A DNA stretch of 64,000 nt from Ooceraea biroi (Eukaryota > Arthropoda > Insecta > Hymenoptera > Formicidae). Below are positions 25,396 to 41,102 of this stretch, one piece after another. Within the stretch, counting starts at the first letter, position 1; every line of letters starts with the position of its first letter. The DNA is taken from contig NC_039509.1 in assembly GCF_003672135.1 (NCBI RefSeq), positions 5,580,001-5,644,000 on the forward strand, written 5' to 3'. The notes beneath the pieces were generated by a model, which was not told where the DNA came from, ran no database searches, and was given only the letters and a program-made list of their open reading frames with translations. Made by a program: the position numbers and the translations under genes.

Positions 25396-28300
25396 CTCGT
25401 TGCTCGAAAACAACATGGTAATCTGTACACATAAAATCCCTATTCTGTCTGTCGTTGAATTGATCGGGCACTTCCCGACATGCTAGAAACACCAAATTTC
25501 GCATGGTGATAGGGGTTCACCCCCAGGTAATGGGACAATTCTTGAAATCTTTAATTTCAACAATGATAACGCCTGGCGTGGACAGGCGTTTCCCTAGTCA
25601 GATTATATTTTTCATTCTCGAGCAGAACCACGAGGAACACTGACCTTTGAACGCGTACGCTTCAGTTGCTTCGATAACTTGAATTATCTTGCAATTACAT
25701 ACGTGTCTCTTTGAGAATCGTAATCGTAATTACAAGCAGAAACTGAGAGCATTATGGAAGAGATTGCTTTGGGAAGATAAGCGAGGAAAACGAGATAATG
25801 GTAGGCAGAACCGTGAGACCGTTAGCTGCTCTCGGCGGAGGGTGAAGAGAGGGCAGGAGGTTTGGGGTGCAGATGTTCTCCGCGTTTCGCGAGGCTAATT
25901 TCGTCGGCGGTGAATCTCGCGCGATCGAACGCGTGGGGGATTCGCGGAACGGAGGGCAGAAAGTGAGAGCTAGGTCGAAGAGCGAGACGGTGAGCTAGGT
26001 CGTCCACGCATCTTTGCGCAAAGAGAAGAAAGGGAAGAACTCCGATGCAACATGGAGCAGACGGGAAGAATTTGCTCCGCGGTTTGTCGCCACGGTGGGA
26101 AGTTTAAGCATAAAGTTTGACTGCCGCAACACTTTTTCCCTTCGAGGAAATCGAGGAAAGGGAGCAAAGAGAAAAGGGATCGCTACGGTTGACGCCGTTA
26201 ACGAGCGCCTCTTCTTTACCGAATTCATTCCTGATTCAGCTCATTTAATTTAAATTTCTCGACGCCGCAAGTGCGGTTGCGCTTTCCTCGAAAGAAGTTG
26301 GAGAAGATTACGCGGTCGTTAGTCGCATGCGTGTCTTACGATGAATATGAAAATGACAGAATTACCGGCGATAATCACTAGCTTCGGTAGCTCGCCGTTC
26401 GAGTTAATAACAGCTTAATTATTTAAGCCTAATTAATTATTAAAGCCTAATGCTATCATATTTCCATTCCAAGGAAAGGAACGTGTATAGACTGCCAGTG
26501 CTGTAACTCACGGCGAAGAAGTTACTAAATTATAAGAATCCGGAGAAAGAGAAGTCTTCAACCCGCAAATTGCATATTAGCGTTTCATGATAAAGTGACC
26601 GATTGACGTTCCATGAGAGTTCCAATAAAATTCACGTGAAATAATCTCTCATGGACTATCGAGCGGGAAGCATCGAACCCCGTGGCCGTTCATCGAGAGA
26701 CATCTACTCCGTCAAACAGCATTTTGGAAGTTCTGGGGACCGTCTCACGTTTATGTGCCTCATCGATGATGCATAGCCGCAGACGTAGCTGCCGCTTACG
26801 ACAGGCGACGCGCGGGAGTCGGTCGACCGTCTTATACGTTACGACCGTTTCTTCCTGCGCCCGCGGCATAAATTTCGAGTTCTGACTGCATTATGCATGC
26901 CGCGCGATGCACGAAATATTACCATAAGTGGATGGTGCGGTACCGCCATCGCGCGCAAAGACGGATCGCCGTCCGCGGCGAAGGCACCGTCTGGCTGCAG
27001 CGGGCTGCAACGCGTGAATCTTTAATCGTCGCCGAAAATTGTGTCGCCGCAGTGCGTTCCCGAGTGCGCTCGCGTCTGACCGTGGCAATCCCCACGCGAT
27101 CTGGTTTCGCGTAACGTGGGCGATCTCACGGCGGAGACGACGGCTTTTTTTTGCAGTCACGGACATTTCTGCGCCGTTCGAAAGTTTAAACGGCTCCGCG
27201 ACATTTCACTGCTCCGTCTGGCGTCACCGTCTGGCATTATGCAGCATACTATGCAAAAGTATAACATTTACTTTGTGTAATCATATCTGTATGCCCTTCA
27301 AGCAGTTCTCCAATACTTCGTATGCATTCATACGTACTTTTGAGATAAGTAATTGCACACGGTGGAAGTTGGAACATGCAGCTGCGAAATTTCTCGCTCG
27401 CTCGCTCGCTCGCATGGAGGAGCTTCTGAAATCAGAAGTTTTGTGGAATTACCAAACACGGCGAAAGAAAGAAAAATGATGGTGCCGAATCCATTCGGGA
27501 GACCCGTTGCCAAGCAGCTGATGTGCGACGTGCTCCTTTTGCTTCTTTTTCGGACTGGCTCGAATAAAATCGAACTCTTTGTTTGGTCGAAGAAAGGGAT
27601 CCGCCGAAGCTCTCGGCTCGCCTGCTGTCAAACTTCTCTCGTGTCCGCCAATAACGGCGACGACAACGCGAGATCCACGCACTCCGTAATGTGACAAAGA
27701 GCCGACACGTTTTCGCGGCAGATCCATTATTCTCATTTCCGAGATCGTCCGATAAAAAATTCGCAAACATTCTGCCAATCAAAATCGTGACGCTAATCGT
27801 GCATGTACCCCTGATGTGTTAATTGCGATTATAAAATGATTTGAAGATCATGGAAGTGATTGTTAATTCTGTTATGTAATATTACATTTTTTTCTATTTT
27901 ATATTATAATATTATTATGTTATATATTATATTATTATATATTATTATATTTTATGCTGTAACATGCTGGTAATAATTATAATGTTATTGTTATAATCGT
28001 AATTATTACTAATATTATATTGTTATATCGTGATTGTTACTAGTAATTATATTGTATTAAATTGGGGAATATCACGTAATATTGAGAGATTATCCAGGAA
28101 TTAAAGTTAGACAGTGTTCATCGGCTCTATACATGATTTATGCATATACGTGCGTGCGAGTGATCCAAAACAGCATCATGTAATTCGATCCGCTTAGGCC
28201 TGCGTGAGGCGTTATCGTTGATGTAGCTTCTTCTTTACAGTCATCGATTGATTCGCTCTAATGCTGAACTCTATTCATTCGCCTACCACTTCATCCGCTA

Positions 28301-29115
28301 TAAACGCAATTCTTAATCCGCTTGCTCTGCTCACTTGAGTTCCGCGATCAGATCAATGTTTCTTCATGTATTTTTTATTTCATAATTCTCTTTTTTAAAC
28401 GTATAACGATTATTGTGACTTATCGACTTTAAGATTATTTGTCAAACGAGAAGCCGTGGATCGAGATTCTCAAATTAATGATACATTGATTGAAAATTTC
28501 GTTGGACCATTATGTTACGAATATTTAGCTACTCGACAAGTTAAGAATTAATCGATTTGTTTACCTTTTCTACAATATGCCTCGTTAATTTCGATTTAGT
28601 CAAGACGATTTTTCGTCTTCCGCGGAAAGACTCTCCGGACTGGCGTTCTCTTATCTCCCGCACAATTAACATTAATGAAAAGCCATCGACGTGCAGCCAG
28701 GCTCTCTCACGCTCGTTCATTAAGACTCATTAGAGACATACTGACCTCACCCGATCCTCATGGGCTGTATGGCGCGGATCGGACTCCCCTTTGCACATGT
28801 TCTCTTTCGATGCGTCCATAATATCATGTCAGATTGTAGATCCGATCCATGAGACTTTTATAATTGCTTTTAACGCATTTTAACAGCGTCGTATTACAAA
28901 AGGTACTCGCTACCTGACAAGTTATAATATGGTTACAATATTTTTTTATTATCTTTATTGTGCAAAGTCAGATAAGTGTAGGAAGTCTTTGCTAGAACTG
29001 GTGTGAAGATAAATAGATGATTTTTATTTTAGATATAGCATTTCAATCCATTCGTGTCTCAGACCATCTCATGCTGAAAAGTGTGAGCCTTCTCTTTTGC
29101 ATCTTGTCTCATTTG

Positions 29116-29138
29116 TTTTTTTTTTTTTTTTTTTTTTT
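29116..29138 (+). repeat. Poly-T tract
   Basis: Twenty-three consecutive T. No retroposon body was recognised on the complementary side. Confidence 0.8.
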
Positions 29139-32100
29139 CTGGTCATTTGCCGAGGTTTATTTGAGCGAAACATTCAAATATAACATCTTACATCAGTGCA
29201 AAAAACATCGTACTTTATACGAAAATGTATATCTTACATCATCGAAGAAACAGATTCTTGCTTATTTTATTATTTATTCAATCATCTTTGTAATACGAAT
29301 TAAAGCTGTATAAGGTTATCGATTGCAACTGCTCAATAGCAGTCATAATATTTTAACAGTTTTATATTGAGAGAAAAATTCTTATTTATTTTATTATTCG
29401 TTCAATTATCCTTATAATCCGGGTTAAATGCGCAATTATGCGTCCGTTATTTCAAAAGATATGAAAGATAACTCGGTAATATATTATATCATTATCAAGT
29501 CGTATGTAAGGATCCCTTAGGCCATCTGGAGCGTCTTGTGTAACGCATACATTACGAAATGTTACATGACGAAGTAACTTCTTAAAAAGTAGCTGTTAAT
29601 TCCGCGAGAAATCATATCTTGCCAACTTTCGTTCGCTTTAGCGCATCGTATTCTTTTCAGAGCCCGCAGGAAGTTTCGAGAGCATCCAGCGGGTTAATGG
29701 CATTTCAGCGGCATTTACCGCTAACGGTGTCCTCTTGATAATGTCGGCCGCCCTAACGCTTTACGAAGCGACTTGCACGAGGAAATTTATCGCGCACTCG
29801 AAGATACGAGCGGTATCGAGAGTCTCGTCTGAAGTACTATGGTGTTCGCGAATGACTGATGCATTTTTACGTGGCAGTCTGCATAGCGTTGCCCGGCGTG
29901 TACGGTATTCGCATGGTATTCGCCTGCGGTATTTTAGCGAAGAATTTTAGCGCGCGTTTTTATTCGATGAATATTTGCGCGCCCGCATACCTTGCTATCC
30001 GCGTCCGTACGTGAGTGCAATCCTTGAAATTATATATAATAGGACATAGTTTGCTTGCTTTGCGTAGAGCCGGCAAATGTATTTTCGACGGCGACATGGT
30101 TTTCCGGTAATACCTTTCCGTCAGGGTGGAACGAATCGCTGTGAATTTTTTTCCTGCGTGTTGCCATAAAATAACCGTCTGTTATTTTTTCTCTTTTCCT
30201 CGGGAAAAACTTCGCGAACGCGCACGGGAAACAAGGGGGAGAGACATATTTTTCGCACGGTGTAGTGCCCGCATCCTGGTCACGATTAATTAACCCGGTT
30301 GGCGGTCAAGCGTGTCCCATTTACGGACTTAAATGGAAAATGGAACGCGAGCACTCGGCATGCAGACGGCCGTCTCGCGCTGTCAGATTGCAACTTGACA
30401 GAAAAAATGTGGATTTCCGACAAATAAAAGCCACATGGAATGGAGACGCGCTGCGTGAAAATCATTGGAAATTAAAGGCCCAAAACTCAATCGCTCTATT
30501 CCTGAATCACAATGGTTTTTGCCAATCTTCTGCGACCGTCACCAACGGAAATCCTCAAATTAGTTAAAAGGGTGGAAGTCTGGACAAGTTCGTTTCGAGA
30601 TCGCGAATCCTGGTTTTAAACGTCAAATTCCGCCAGCTATTTCCATCACGATTCTTTTTTTCTCTTTGCCCAAGTGTCGGTTTCCGCTTTCGAGGAAGCT
30701 GCTGTCTTGAATATTAATTAACGGTTGGAATATTCTTTTCAGAGAGTAATGAATATTGTATACTTTATGATTTAATTGTTATTATAATAATATACAGTAA
30801 TAATAACATGCGGATTAATTAATTATTTATTTAGTTATGAAAATTAATATTGTATTTCATTATTATACAAGTACAAATAATGTGCAATTAGTACACATAA
30901 AATATATAGTTTCAATGATTCTCTCTCTTTCTCTCTATTAATTTCTTATTTTATTAAAACGTTGTTTGTACTTTTCCAATTACCATCGTTTGCAAGTACG
31001 ACCATTATTTATTCTCTGATAAATATGTAAGCATCCGTTGTTGTTTGCATATAAAATTTCTTTGGTACCTCCTTCTCGCCGACATATTCGAAGAGCAAAC
31101 GATTACCGTAATCTCATTACGATAACGTGTATTTATCGTGTTAAAATACGCACACAAAGGAGGTGCGCGCTCAAAACACGATAAGCTTACGCCGTGATAT
31201 TACGTGAGATAAACGTTTAAATAGTCGCCCAGAGGGATACTAACAGCGAGCTGATATTAACCAACAAGTACATTATAATATTTTCAGATGTAGAATTACG
31301 TAGTACCGCGGGAAAAAGTAAATGAGCAAAATTAACCGATACGGGGGAGCGTAACGAACAGGAATACGGTAATTTGTTGCAGCGTTCTTGTCATCTCGTG
31401 TCCAGTATCTAAAGATCGACAAGGCTCTCGAAGGAAGTTGCGCCCACCCTCTCTCATTCTGACTTCCGCTCGTGCATACAATGCCAACCTTGTTTTTCTC
31501 CGCGATGCACTTGAAAGAAGATATCCGTATCTTACTCACGTTGAACGTTCAAGCGAACGCATTCTTCGTTTAAATGTGATCGCGCATTTTCGCGCGGACA
31601 TACTTTCTTGACGGTTTCCGTTTTCTGCCGGCATCGGCAGTACTTTGGTAAAATCACGATGCTGATATAACAGTTTGCTTCGCAAAATGATCGAGTTCCC
31701 ACGATGTTTCATAAAGTAAACTTGGAAAACTTGGCCGCTCGTAGCAGGGTTTTTGAAAAATGAAGATGCGGCGAATCACGGCTCGTTATTGGACGTGATG
31801 CAATTGAAAAGTACGTTGAGTATTATTATATTGGATTGACCGCCATGCACCGACATTTACGTATTGCAGTCACCAGTTGCGCGTTCATGTATTGTATCGA
31901 GAAAATTGGAAAGCGATATTTCAATGGATCCTTGTATTTCTTTGCCGAGTAAGAAATTCGTGTACATATGTACAGATGATGGAGAAAGGAAAGAGAGAAG
32001 ATACGATATATCTCTCACTGAGGGGCCAGGCATCGACGCATTCTGTTTCTTCTTCTTCTGCTTGGTCGTTCGCCGCTTCGAAAATCCGTCACGTCGAACG

Positions 32101-35100
32101 GGGCTCCGCTCGTATTTTACGTCACCCCCTAAATCACACGACGAACCAGAGTAAACGTCGAGTATATAGCGCGCGATTGCGCGTGTGCTGCACATTTGGG
32201 CGAGGAGCGACGCTCAAAGTGCGTCCATAAAAGCGCGATTGCGCGCCGAAAAGCGGCTGGATTTCGACGGACAAATTCTTTAGTGGAATCGAACTCGATC
32301 CGCCAGATTACCGGGATTATTGCGAATCCCACCGGGAGCCTGCCATTTCTCTCCAGCAAACTCGGGGAAAATCGAGCGGGCCCGAGGAATTTCAATGAGC
32401 GGCTTGAACCGATTCTCTTCGACTTTAAATTAACATGATCATATCGAGACTGAAGTAAGAATAATTCCTAATTTTATTCGAGAATTATGCTTTTATCTGT
32501 CTGTAATATTAAAGTAGACTTTTTAAAGTATCAAGATAAAAATTTCCATTTTTTCTGCAATCAATATTGACATTTCGGAAGTTATACGGTTATGATTGTC
32601 ACATATTGTTATTATCACATATAATTTATTAAATACTATCGAGAGAGAGAGAGAGAGTAAAAGCGCGAAGCATCCTGTAGTGGAATACGTTTGGTGGACA
32701 TCAAAGTCAATTACTGTGGCGCTTAGAAATCCATTTTTCTTGCTCTCTGCTATACCGTCCTACTGCAATATCGAGTCGCAGTGGCAATAATTCTCGTGCG
32801 AAGATCGATAAATACATCTCACAACCTCGCGCATGCTTTTTTAGCCGTAAATCTTTCGGCAAGAAAAATATTGGCACTGCTTATTGAGCCACTTTGTATC
32901 CGGTTATAGCTTTACTAACGTTCATGATTAATTGATCTCGATACTTAAATGTGTGCATGCAGATGCGTTATTAACGTACAAGATTTTTTTTCTGCTGCGC
33001 AGTTAATATCATAAAATGAATAATTGAAAATAAAATTTGTTTCCATTGTAATCGATAAATCATTTCGTCGTGTTTTAATTTATTTGCCGATATCGGAAAA
33101 ATCAACGTTTGATTAGTAAATTTGCACGACTGACGTTGGAAATTGATTGTTAAAAAATTTTTGATGGATTCTGAACGCGATTAATAACGGACAATCGTCT
33201 CGCATGATTGTTTTTCCAAAAGTATTTATGATAAAAAATGGCATGCTAGCAACGTGTATTGATTTATACTAAACAAAGTAGGTGCAATATCGTATGTATC
33301 GTACGCGTGAATGGATTTGCAGTTTGCAAAGTTATGAATGGGCTTAGAAGCTGACTGTGTGCGAATATGCGTTAAAGCGGCAGTTTTACGACGTATGTAT
33401 GTACTTATGTGATGTAACTCTGTTAACATAATTCTAAGTCATTTCCGTTGATTGATGAGAACCGCTCCATCGAGATACTAATCGCATATTTACCAGTTTA
33501 AGCATGAACGAAATCTTATCGCGAGAGTGGTAATGGTGTCAACGTAAGAGGAAAGGTGAACTCATGACTCACGAGTGTCTGTGTCTGTAGACGAACAACA
33601 CGTATAAGTCAGTATTACACGAAACGAGAAAATTGTCTTTCAATATTCCATCGTGCCGCAGGTGTAATATGTTTTGTACATTCGACTGATCATTTTTTAA
33701 AATTACAATCATATCTCAATCATAACTTTTCGCAATCTGGAAAGGCCACACAAATGCACATTTGTCCTTTACAGTTTCGTGGGTTCGGTCTGTGTTTTAT
33801 TCAACAATATGCTGATATTTGCATTTAGTTCGCTGACGACGTGGGAGAAATTGTGGGTATCGACATTTCGACGAAGCCGGCCCACGTTAATGAAGAAATT
33901 CCTGAGAAGCTGTCGCTCAATCTCTTTGACAGTAACTGACAGCGCGGCTGATATATATTCTGTTGCCGATGAAAGTGGAAATTGCCTTCTCTCTATCACA
34001 GTTTCTAGGGGAAGTTACACGCTTCTCGCGTGTAGGTTGGCGCGGCGGAGGGTAAATTATGTTCGGTGTTATCGGGCATTGTTAAACTGGAGTTGGAAGC
34101 CCATGGTATTAATTCCGTTTTGCATTTTATTATTTATTTTCACGTGCATCAATAGCAATTTCAATACAGACACGGCTTATTTTATGTCTGTTTTATGCAT
34201 GCACTTGACGCTTAACGTACACCACCGGTGTGCGTTGATGTTTCACCTACGCGCATGTTACCCACGCGCGTGCACGGTCACAAAGAGATCTTTAATAGGT
34301 GTGTATTCGCATGCTGAATCGCGCTGATATTTTTCCGGCGCTTTCGCGTCAATTGCATATCCATGCGCACGCGAAATGCCATGGAGGAACAAAGGTGGTT
34401 CCATACTTCCTGGTCGGTGGGGTTGCGCGTCCAATATGCGGTAGGGCTGGTTCGATCGGTTCGCTCGGTAGGTTTGCCAGTGCGTAAACTTGCCTCTCGG
34501 TTCGCCGCCAGTGATTAAACAAATATCGGCTGAAACATTTTGACCGATGCTTGCCGGCTTTTGTTGGGTTTCCTCAACATCGCGTTGCTCAACTATCGAT
34601 TAATATCGAATTAAATCGATACTAGTTGCTACATGAAAATCACGTAAATTTTTTAATGAATTCATCATCAAAAAATGTTCTCGGAGTTTCCATGCAAAAG
34701 TATATTTATGGAAATCGAGGAAAATGGAAAAAATAATAAAATTCTTTTACAAATACATGACGTGCATTCTAAAATTGAATTGTTTTCCGAGTATTGAATT
34801 TAAATGTATCTTCTATATGTATTGGTTGCGCCCGCAGACGTGTATATAATAATCGATAAATAAGCACTGCAAGTCGATTTTTCCACGCGCAAGCTAGGAT
34901 AATGGCTTCTGTAACGTGATTCCTACATCGCGCAACCTATAGTCTGCGTCCGCCATCATGCTTCTCAATTTCACATCACTGAGAAGCCAGCGGAAAGAGA
35001 AAGAGAGAAGCGACGAGTTAGTCCGAAGAAATACGGGCTCGCACGTTTTAATGTTTTTCTTCTCGTTATTCCGCTTCCAATTTCTCACTGTCAGAGTTTA

Positions 35101-38100
35101 TAAATTTCGTGAAGCTTCACGTGCTATAGTGACGCGCGTTCGCTCTGCAAGATTTGCTCCAAGTTTACGAAATAGCACGTAAAAGCAAAGTCTAGTTTCT
35201 TGGAAAGTACTACGCTACAATTTCATTATTTCGAACGTTCGAAAAGAAATAAATGTTTGATGCGTCCAAAGTATTTCTGGTGCGAGTAGATTCGACGAGC
35301 TCGTGTTTCACCTTCTTTGATAATTCAGCGTACAATGATATGCTGTCCGGCCGAGAGGCGATAGGAAAACGCTACGTTCCCAGTCTCGACAATGATGCCA
35401 TTCGACCGGTCCGTGGCTTTCATGAAAATTTCACCGGTTTTCTTCCTCGTGGATTCCCCGTGCGACCGCTTCAAATATGGTGCTGTTCCTGAAACACGTA
35501 CAGCGATCGTCCCACTTTTGCTTCTCCCCATTCTGCCCGTGCACATGCATTCGACCGCTCTCTTATCGCGCTGCATACTCGCGCTGTATCATTTACGCTC
35601 GGTCTCGTAGACGAAGACGTCTCTTTGCGCGCAGGAGGTGTCTCGCAGATATCTCACAGGTGTCTCACAGGTATCTCACCTGCGTTTCTCGACGCCATTC
35701 GTAACGTGAGCAACTCGAACGAACGTAGAGAACAGAAATGGTTTTCTCGAAATTGCCTCGAAATAATAATATCATATGAAGGTTGCCGAAAACCCGTTGG
35801 CAATGACGATAGCGTCATCGTTGACAATATCGTCGTGCGCACTCTTGCACGAGGCGCGAGTCTGGGAATGAGGTCGCAATTTCGCCGCGGCCTGGCACAT
35901 GATCAGCGACAGCGTTCGGCATCAATTCTGGCATAGCTCGACGATGCGCGACGACGGGACGTCATGCAGCAGCTCTCGGGTGTGCAATGCTTTTAACGAT
36001 GCAACGCGGCAGGGCAACGTTCCACGCTACATCCCACACTCGGGAGCGCATTTATTTTCGAGGGTTGATGCAAATGCTGCTGCGAGCTCGCACTCACATC
36101 TCCGGCGTGACGATACGCCGTCACTCTTGTTCGATTAACCGCAAGCGGGACCGCCGTTGCATATATGAGCTCATCGCCTATAACGATAAAAACAACGCAC
36201 ACTCAAGATGGAAGGTGGAGGCGGCCACGAGGATGGGCAACGTATGAATCACGAGTGACGGCACGTGCACGGGAGATAGCGCACCGAGGAAATTTCCTCG
36301 TACGACGACCGTGACGAAATTACCAAAATACCATTTGTCAGCTAAGCGATAAATTGAGAAATTGTGTGGAAAAGCTGAATAAATCAAGATTCAAAATGTT
36401 TGATAAAGTTTCAAGCGGATTTTCATAGATTTTCACGCTTTGCTTGCCGCGCGCGATGCTGCAGGAATTAACGTAGAAGCGACAGTTTTACGCAATCTCG
36501 TTTGTAGCCTCTCGCACGTAAAAATTAGCGGGTCCGAGACGTTAATGCAGCGCGAAACGCGTAACTGCATTTCGGATGAGGCGGCTAATAATACTAATTG
36601 ATAATTAGAGGAGAATTGTAGCAAATTTATTGTATTTGTCACAAAAGGAAGGTGTCTGAAACGCTCGCGTTATTGCATTATCGTGCTTTGGGGCACATGC
36701 CATGAGACGTGCTCACTCTATTAATAGGTGGACGTACGCTCTATTACTCTTGATTAAGCCTATTGCCAGGCCAACGGCATTATGTGATAACGCATTCCAT
36801 GCGAAGTGTACACGCGCGCGCACTCATTTCGTTTGCGAGCACCATAATTGGCGTGTTTGCGATTCGTTACATTTTGCATCTCCTTGTTCTTCTCCCATTC
36901 CTCTTTTCTGTAAATGAATATTAGATTTACGAGTATGACTTTTGTCTACTAAATAAAATGCAATTTTGCAGAAACGCTACGTGCATCATAGCTTTTTCTT
37001 CTTACATTTTGATTATGCATTTCATCTTTCATTTTTACTATATTTAGATTAAGTCATCAGTTTTTTTTTTCGTAATTTATAGCACATTTGTTGATATTAT
37101 AAACTACCATAACTATGAATAAATAGAAATAAAAGCAGGAACTAAAAGACGCATCGCTGTCGGTGTCTTTGACTTCGGTCTAGAAGATAGTGAATTGATC
37201 CTGACGAATCACTCAGGTCTTACGACACAAACGGGATTACGTGGTATTATGCGAGTCCCTTCGTAATCATGAGAAGAGTGCCACGATTGGGCCCGCATGG
37301 AACACGAAAAGGAAGAATCACTGACGAGCCATAAAGGGCCGACAAATGAGAAGGGACATTGGACGCTCTAGTCCTGTATAATCCTTCGAGATGGAGAAAA
37401 GGGCGTACAATTCTCTGCATACCAAAGTAGTCTTTTTAGATAGGCCCTATACCTCGCAGACCTTTCTACATGACACACGCATGCACACACAGAAGAGAAT
37501 GTTTAATATCGTGACCGGATATCAGCTGTGTTTGTGCAACGATCAACAGAATCGGTCGACGGAATTGACCAACAGTTTATTTATTGCAAGTTTCCATCGT
37601 TCTTGTCGAGATTGGTATCATTAATATCAATCATTACAGAGTTCCCAGAGACGAGGACTCGGCGGTGGTGCGAGGGACGCGTTTCTTTTGCGAAAGTGCG
37701 AACAGTCTGCTTCTTCTTTCATCTTCCTCCTTTTCCTTCTCTCTCTCCTCTTCCTGACGCGCGAGATCTCAGTTGAGTTGTTCGTGAAAGCAGCGCATTA
37801 GCACGTAACACATGTCTGGCTTCGGCCGTCCCTCGACTCAGGTTTTTTGTCGGCGCCCTGCATTAAGCCGCCGCCCGCTGCCTGCACGCCCCGAGGAAAT
37901 CGAGTTTGTATCACGGCCACAGGGCCGCCGATCACATGCCGCGCCGGGATTCCGAGAAGGAGCAGCGTCGCCGTCTGTCCGCGCGGTGCGCCCCGGCCGA
38001 TCGAACGGTAATTATGGCCCGCAGTAATTACGTTAATTGCACGACACGCGGGACTCGAGTGGGTCCGCTCGCGCCGAAGTAGTCGCGTATCGCGGGGGTT

Positions 38101-41068
38101 TAAGACTCGCGGGCGCTGGTGAGGAACGATAATGGCGATGACGGGGATGACGATGACGATAATGAGCGCCGGCAATCGCCGGGAGGGCTGAACCGGGGAG
38201 GAGGGGGGAGGAGGGTCGAAACGCCCGGCAACGGGAATTAATAGCGTCGAGCGAAACGTGGCATAGCACGATTGCCGGGTGCTAATTCTTGCCGGCAGTC
38301 ATTCACCGGTAATTAATGCGACGTGATGCGACGCGATAAAGTTGGAATGGAAAGCGCAACGATACCGCGCCCGTTGTACTTTCACGATGGGATGGACGTT
38401 GTTGGTGAACGTGCATTTATCGGAACTTTTCAAACGAGAGGAGGATTCAGAACGACGCCCTCACGAGCATCACTCGTTAAGCAACACCTCGTGCGCGAGT
38501 GTCATGCGTGCGTGCACACGCGCGTAACTTAATAACGACACGATAAATAAATCGCGTCATACATCGACGCGAGAGCTTCTGGCCGACAAACGGACGTTCA
38601 AATCGAAACATCGATAGCGATATTAATTTTGTTTCGCGCCACGGCGAAATCAACGGTGATCCCTTTTCAGTGACTGTGAATTTTTTAACACTACAGCGCT
38701 TTTGATATTGACCAATGCGCGTGTATTTCTGTATTTTCACGAGGACTCGTCTATAAAAATTTAATAACGACGCCAGCTGTGCGCACACGCTTGTTTGTTG
38801 CCTCCGTAAACGTTATGTAGCGAATTAGCACTCGTCGTTGATCACACATAAACGACACTGTCAGAGATTCATTTTTTTTATTTAGTTTTTTAGATTCTTA
38901 TTAGAGGAGCTGTGCCCGATTACGCACTGCTATTTTTATGACCAATCGCCGTTAAACCTTTGTCCTCTGTGATAACACTCCTAATCTCTGCAAATTATTC
39001 GACATTCGGTGATAATTGCTTTGCTAAGGGCTAGCCCCGGGGGTTATCGTGCCGCATGCTTGATATCACCGTGAAATATTTCGGCGTTCTTGATACCATA
39101 CCAACGGACATCAAGAACTCTGAAATTACATATTATTTATCTTGCTCGAGAGAGTATCGCGAGAAAGACGAGAAACGCTGAAGACGCCGGGAAAGAAATA
39201 CAACGGTGGAAATTACGGGTCAGTAAAGAAAGTCCCGGCACTAAGTATCGAGCGTAACGCTACGAGAGAAATGCAAAAACGGAAGAAGCTATACTCGGCC
39301 AGGAGGAAAGTGAGCAGCGAATGCTCAAGGATCAAAGGACCTCGATGGTAGAACGTAGAAATGAACCGGTAGCGGAATCGGATGCCATTTTCTCCTTGCT
39401 GCCATCCTCGTCCGTCCCGGCGAGGCATAACTCGAGCCGGTTGACATAAAACGTAAAACGCATAAAAGAATGATGGCCTCGACTCGCACAATGCCCCCAT
39501 TCATCAAGTTCACGCTGTTGCTGTTATCACAATGCTGGCCGAACCTTCACGATCCGCTGCAACTAAAGGTTCAAACCTTGAAGACTGTCCCACGACAGCG
39601 GCGCGTTGATTAAACGACGCCGAAGAACGAGCGCGGTTATTCTTCGAGTGCGCACTTGAAATTTACTTAAACTGCAAGGCACTGGATAAACCAGAGTGAT
39701 CTCCACTTTGGTGTAATGGCATTGAACGCTTTTGGCATCCAGGAGAAGTGGTTCTAATTTTGATAGAAACTTCAGAGAGCGCCATTTAGCGGTAGCTTCG
39801 CGAAAATGCATTTCTTCAGGATGAATCAGCTTAGGAGGCTCGCCGAGTGAAAGTTCTCGGAAGGGTGATTAACTCTGACAGATGCGGTATATGTATATAC
39901 AGATGTATACATTAAATAAATGCGTATTGTGCAACAGAACTGGGCAACAGACTTGACTTGTAAAGACTCATACGCACGCGATTAAGCCGTTGAGCAAAGC
40001 GTAGTAAAATGTCTATTAATCTTCGTGGGTTAATTGCGGTTTGCACGATGATCATTCATTGCCTTTGCGGTGCTTTTGCTGGTTCTGCTGGTTCTGAGGC
40101 TGCGATTCGGTTTCGGTTATCTTCGATCTACGTGATTCGCACAAAAGCTTCCAGGAACAAATATATCTCTCGGTGCCTTGCGTAGCATAGAAATAAAGCC
40201 GTGACATTTACCGTTATACCGTGCCATGCGCAGCCGGCAGCAGGAAATTTGTCCAGCGGGCGATTCTTTTTCATCGTTTTGCCCTCGGTGCAATGAGCGC
40301 GTGGTCAAACTGCGCGATATTTCACGATAACAGTGACCAGAGAGATGTACGTTTATCGCGCGTTGTCGATTTCGCTTTTTCACCTTCCCTTCTATTCGCG
40401 CGGAGCACACCGTGAAGGCCTCCGAATGCAATCGTGGGAGATGGGTAGGGAGTTCATTTTTTTATCTTTTAATAAATAATACATAATTTTTATAAGAAGC
40501 GATAAAACTCCGCGGTATCTGAAATCAGAAATTATTGCGACTTTCATCGTAATGCAAGTGGGAGAAATATATTCTCCGACGAACCAATTATTCACCAAAG
40601 CACCTCGATTCGTCGGTTTAGCGTCGGATTTACTTGGTTTCATATAACGTAGGACTATTGTCATATTTCGTGTGTGCGCAGCTACAAATGTAAGTGATCG
40701 CCAATTTCTCTCTCTCTTTCTCTCTTATTAGTGAAATTTATAACTCATTTGATGAAATGTATATCGTATTTTATTGGTCATGTATGGCTGATTTTTCTGA
40801 TTCGCGAGATGTCTAGCCATAAATAATAGTGTTAAATTTTATTTTTATACATCAAATTTTTATATATTTTTATATATAAAAATCAATATCAAACATGTCA
40901 GAATCTGGTTTATGAAAATCTATATATAAGAATAATTAACGTGACGGTGAAGTTACGTATTATGTATATAGATATAGTTTATACAAATTGTTGTTACACT
41001 GTTATCGTTGTCAAAGCGAATGATTTACCTTAGTATCGAAAGTGATTTAAAATTTTGATCGATTCAAT

Positions 41069-41102
41069 CAGCAACTGTTTCAGCAACTGTTTCAGCAACT
41101 GT
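41069..41102 (+). repeat. 12-bp tandem repeat, nearly 3 copies
   Basis: CAGCAACTGTTT is repeated head to tail, two full copies plus ten bases. It is a local minisatellite with no associated gene. Confidence 0.85.

Noticed and set aside
33779..34327. 182-codon + strand frame in the Dg first intron
   Set aside because: No recognised domain or conserved motif. It overlaps the more protein-like minus-strand frame, and its hydrophobic segment does not resemble a known membrane protein.
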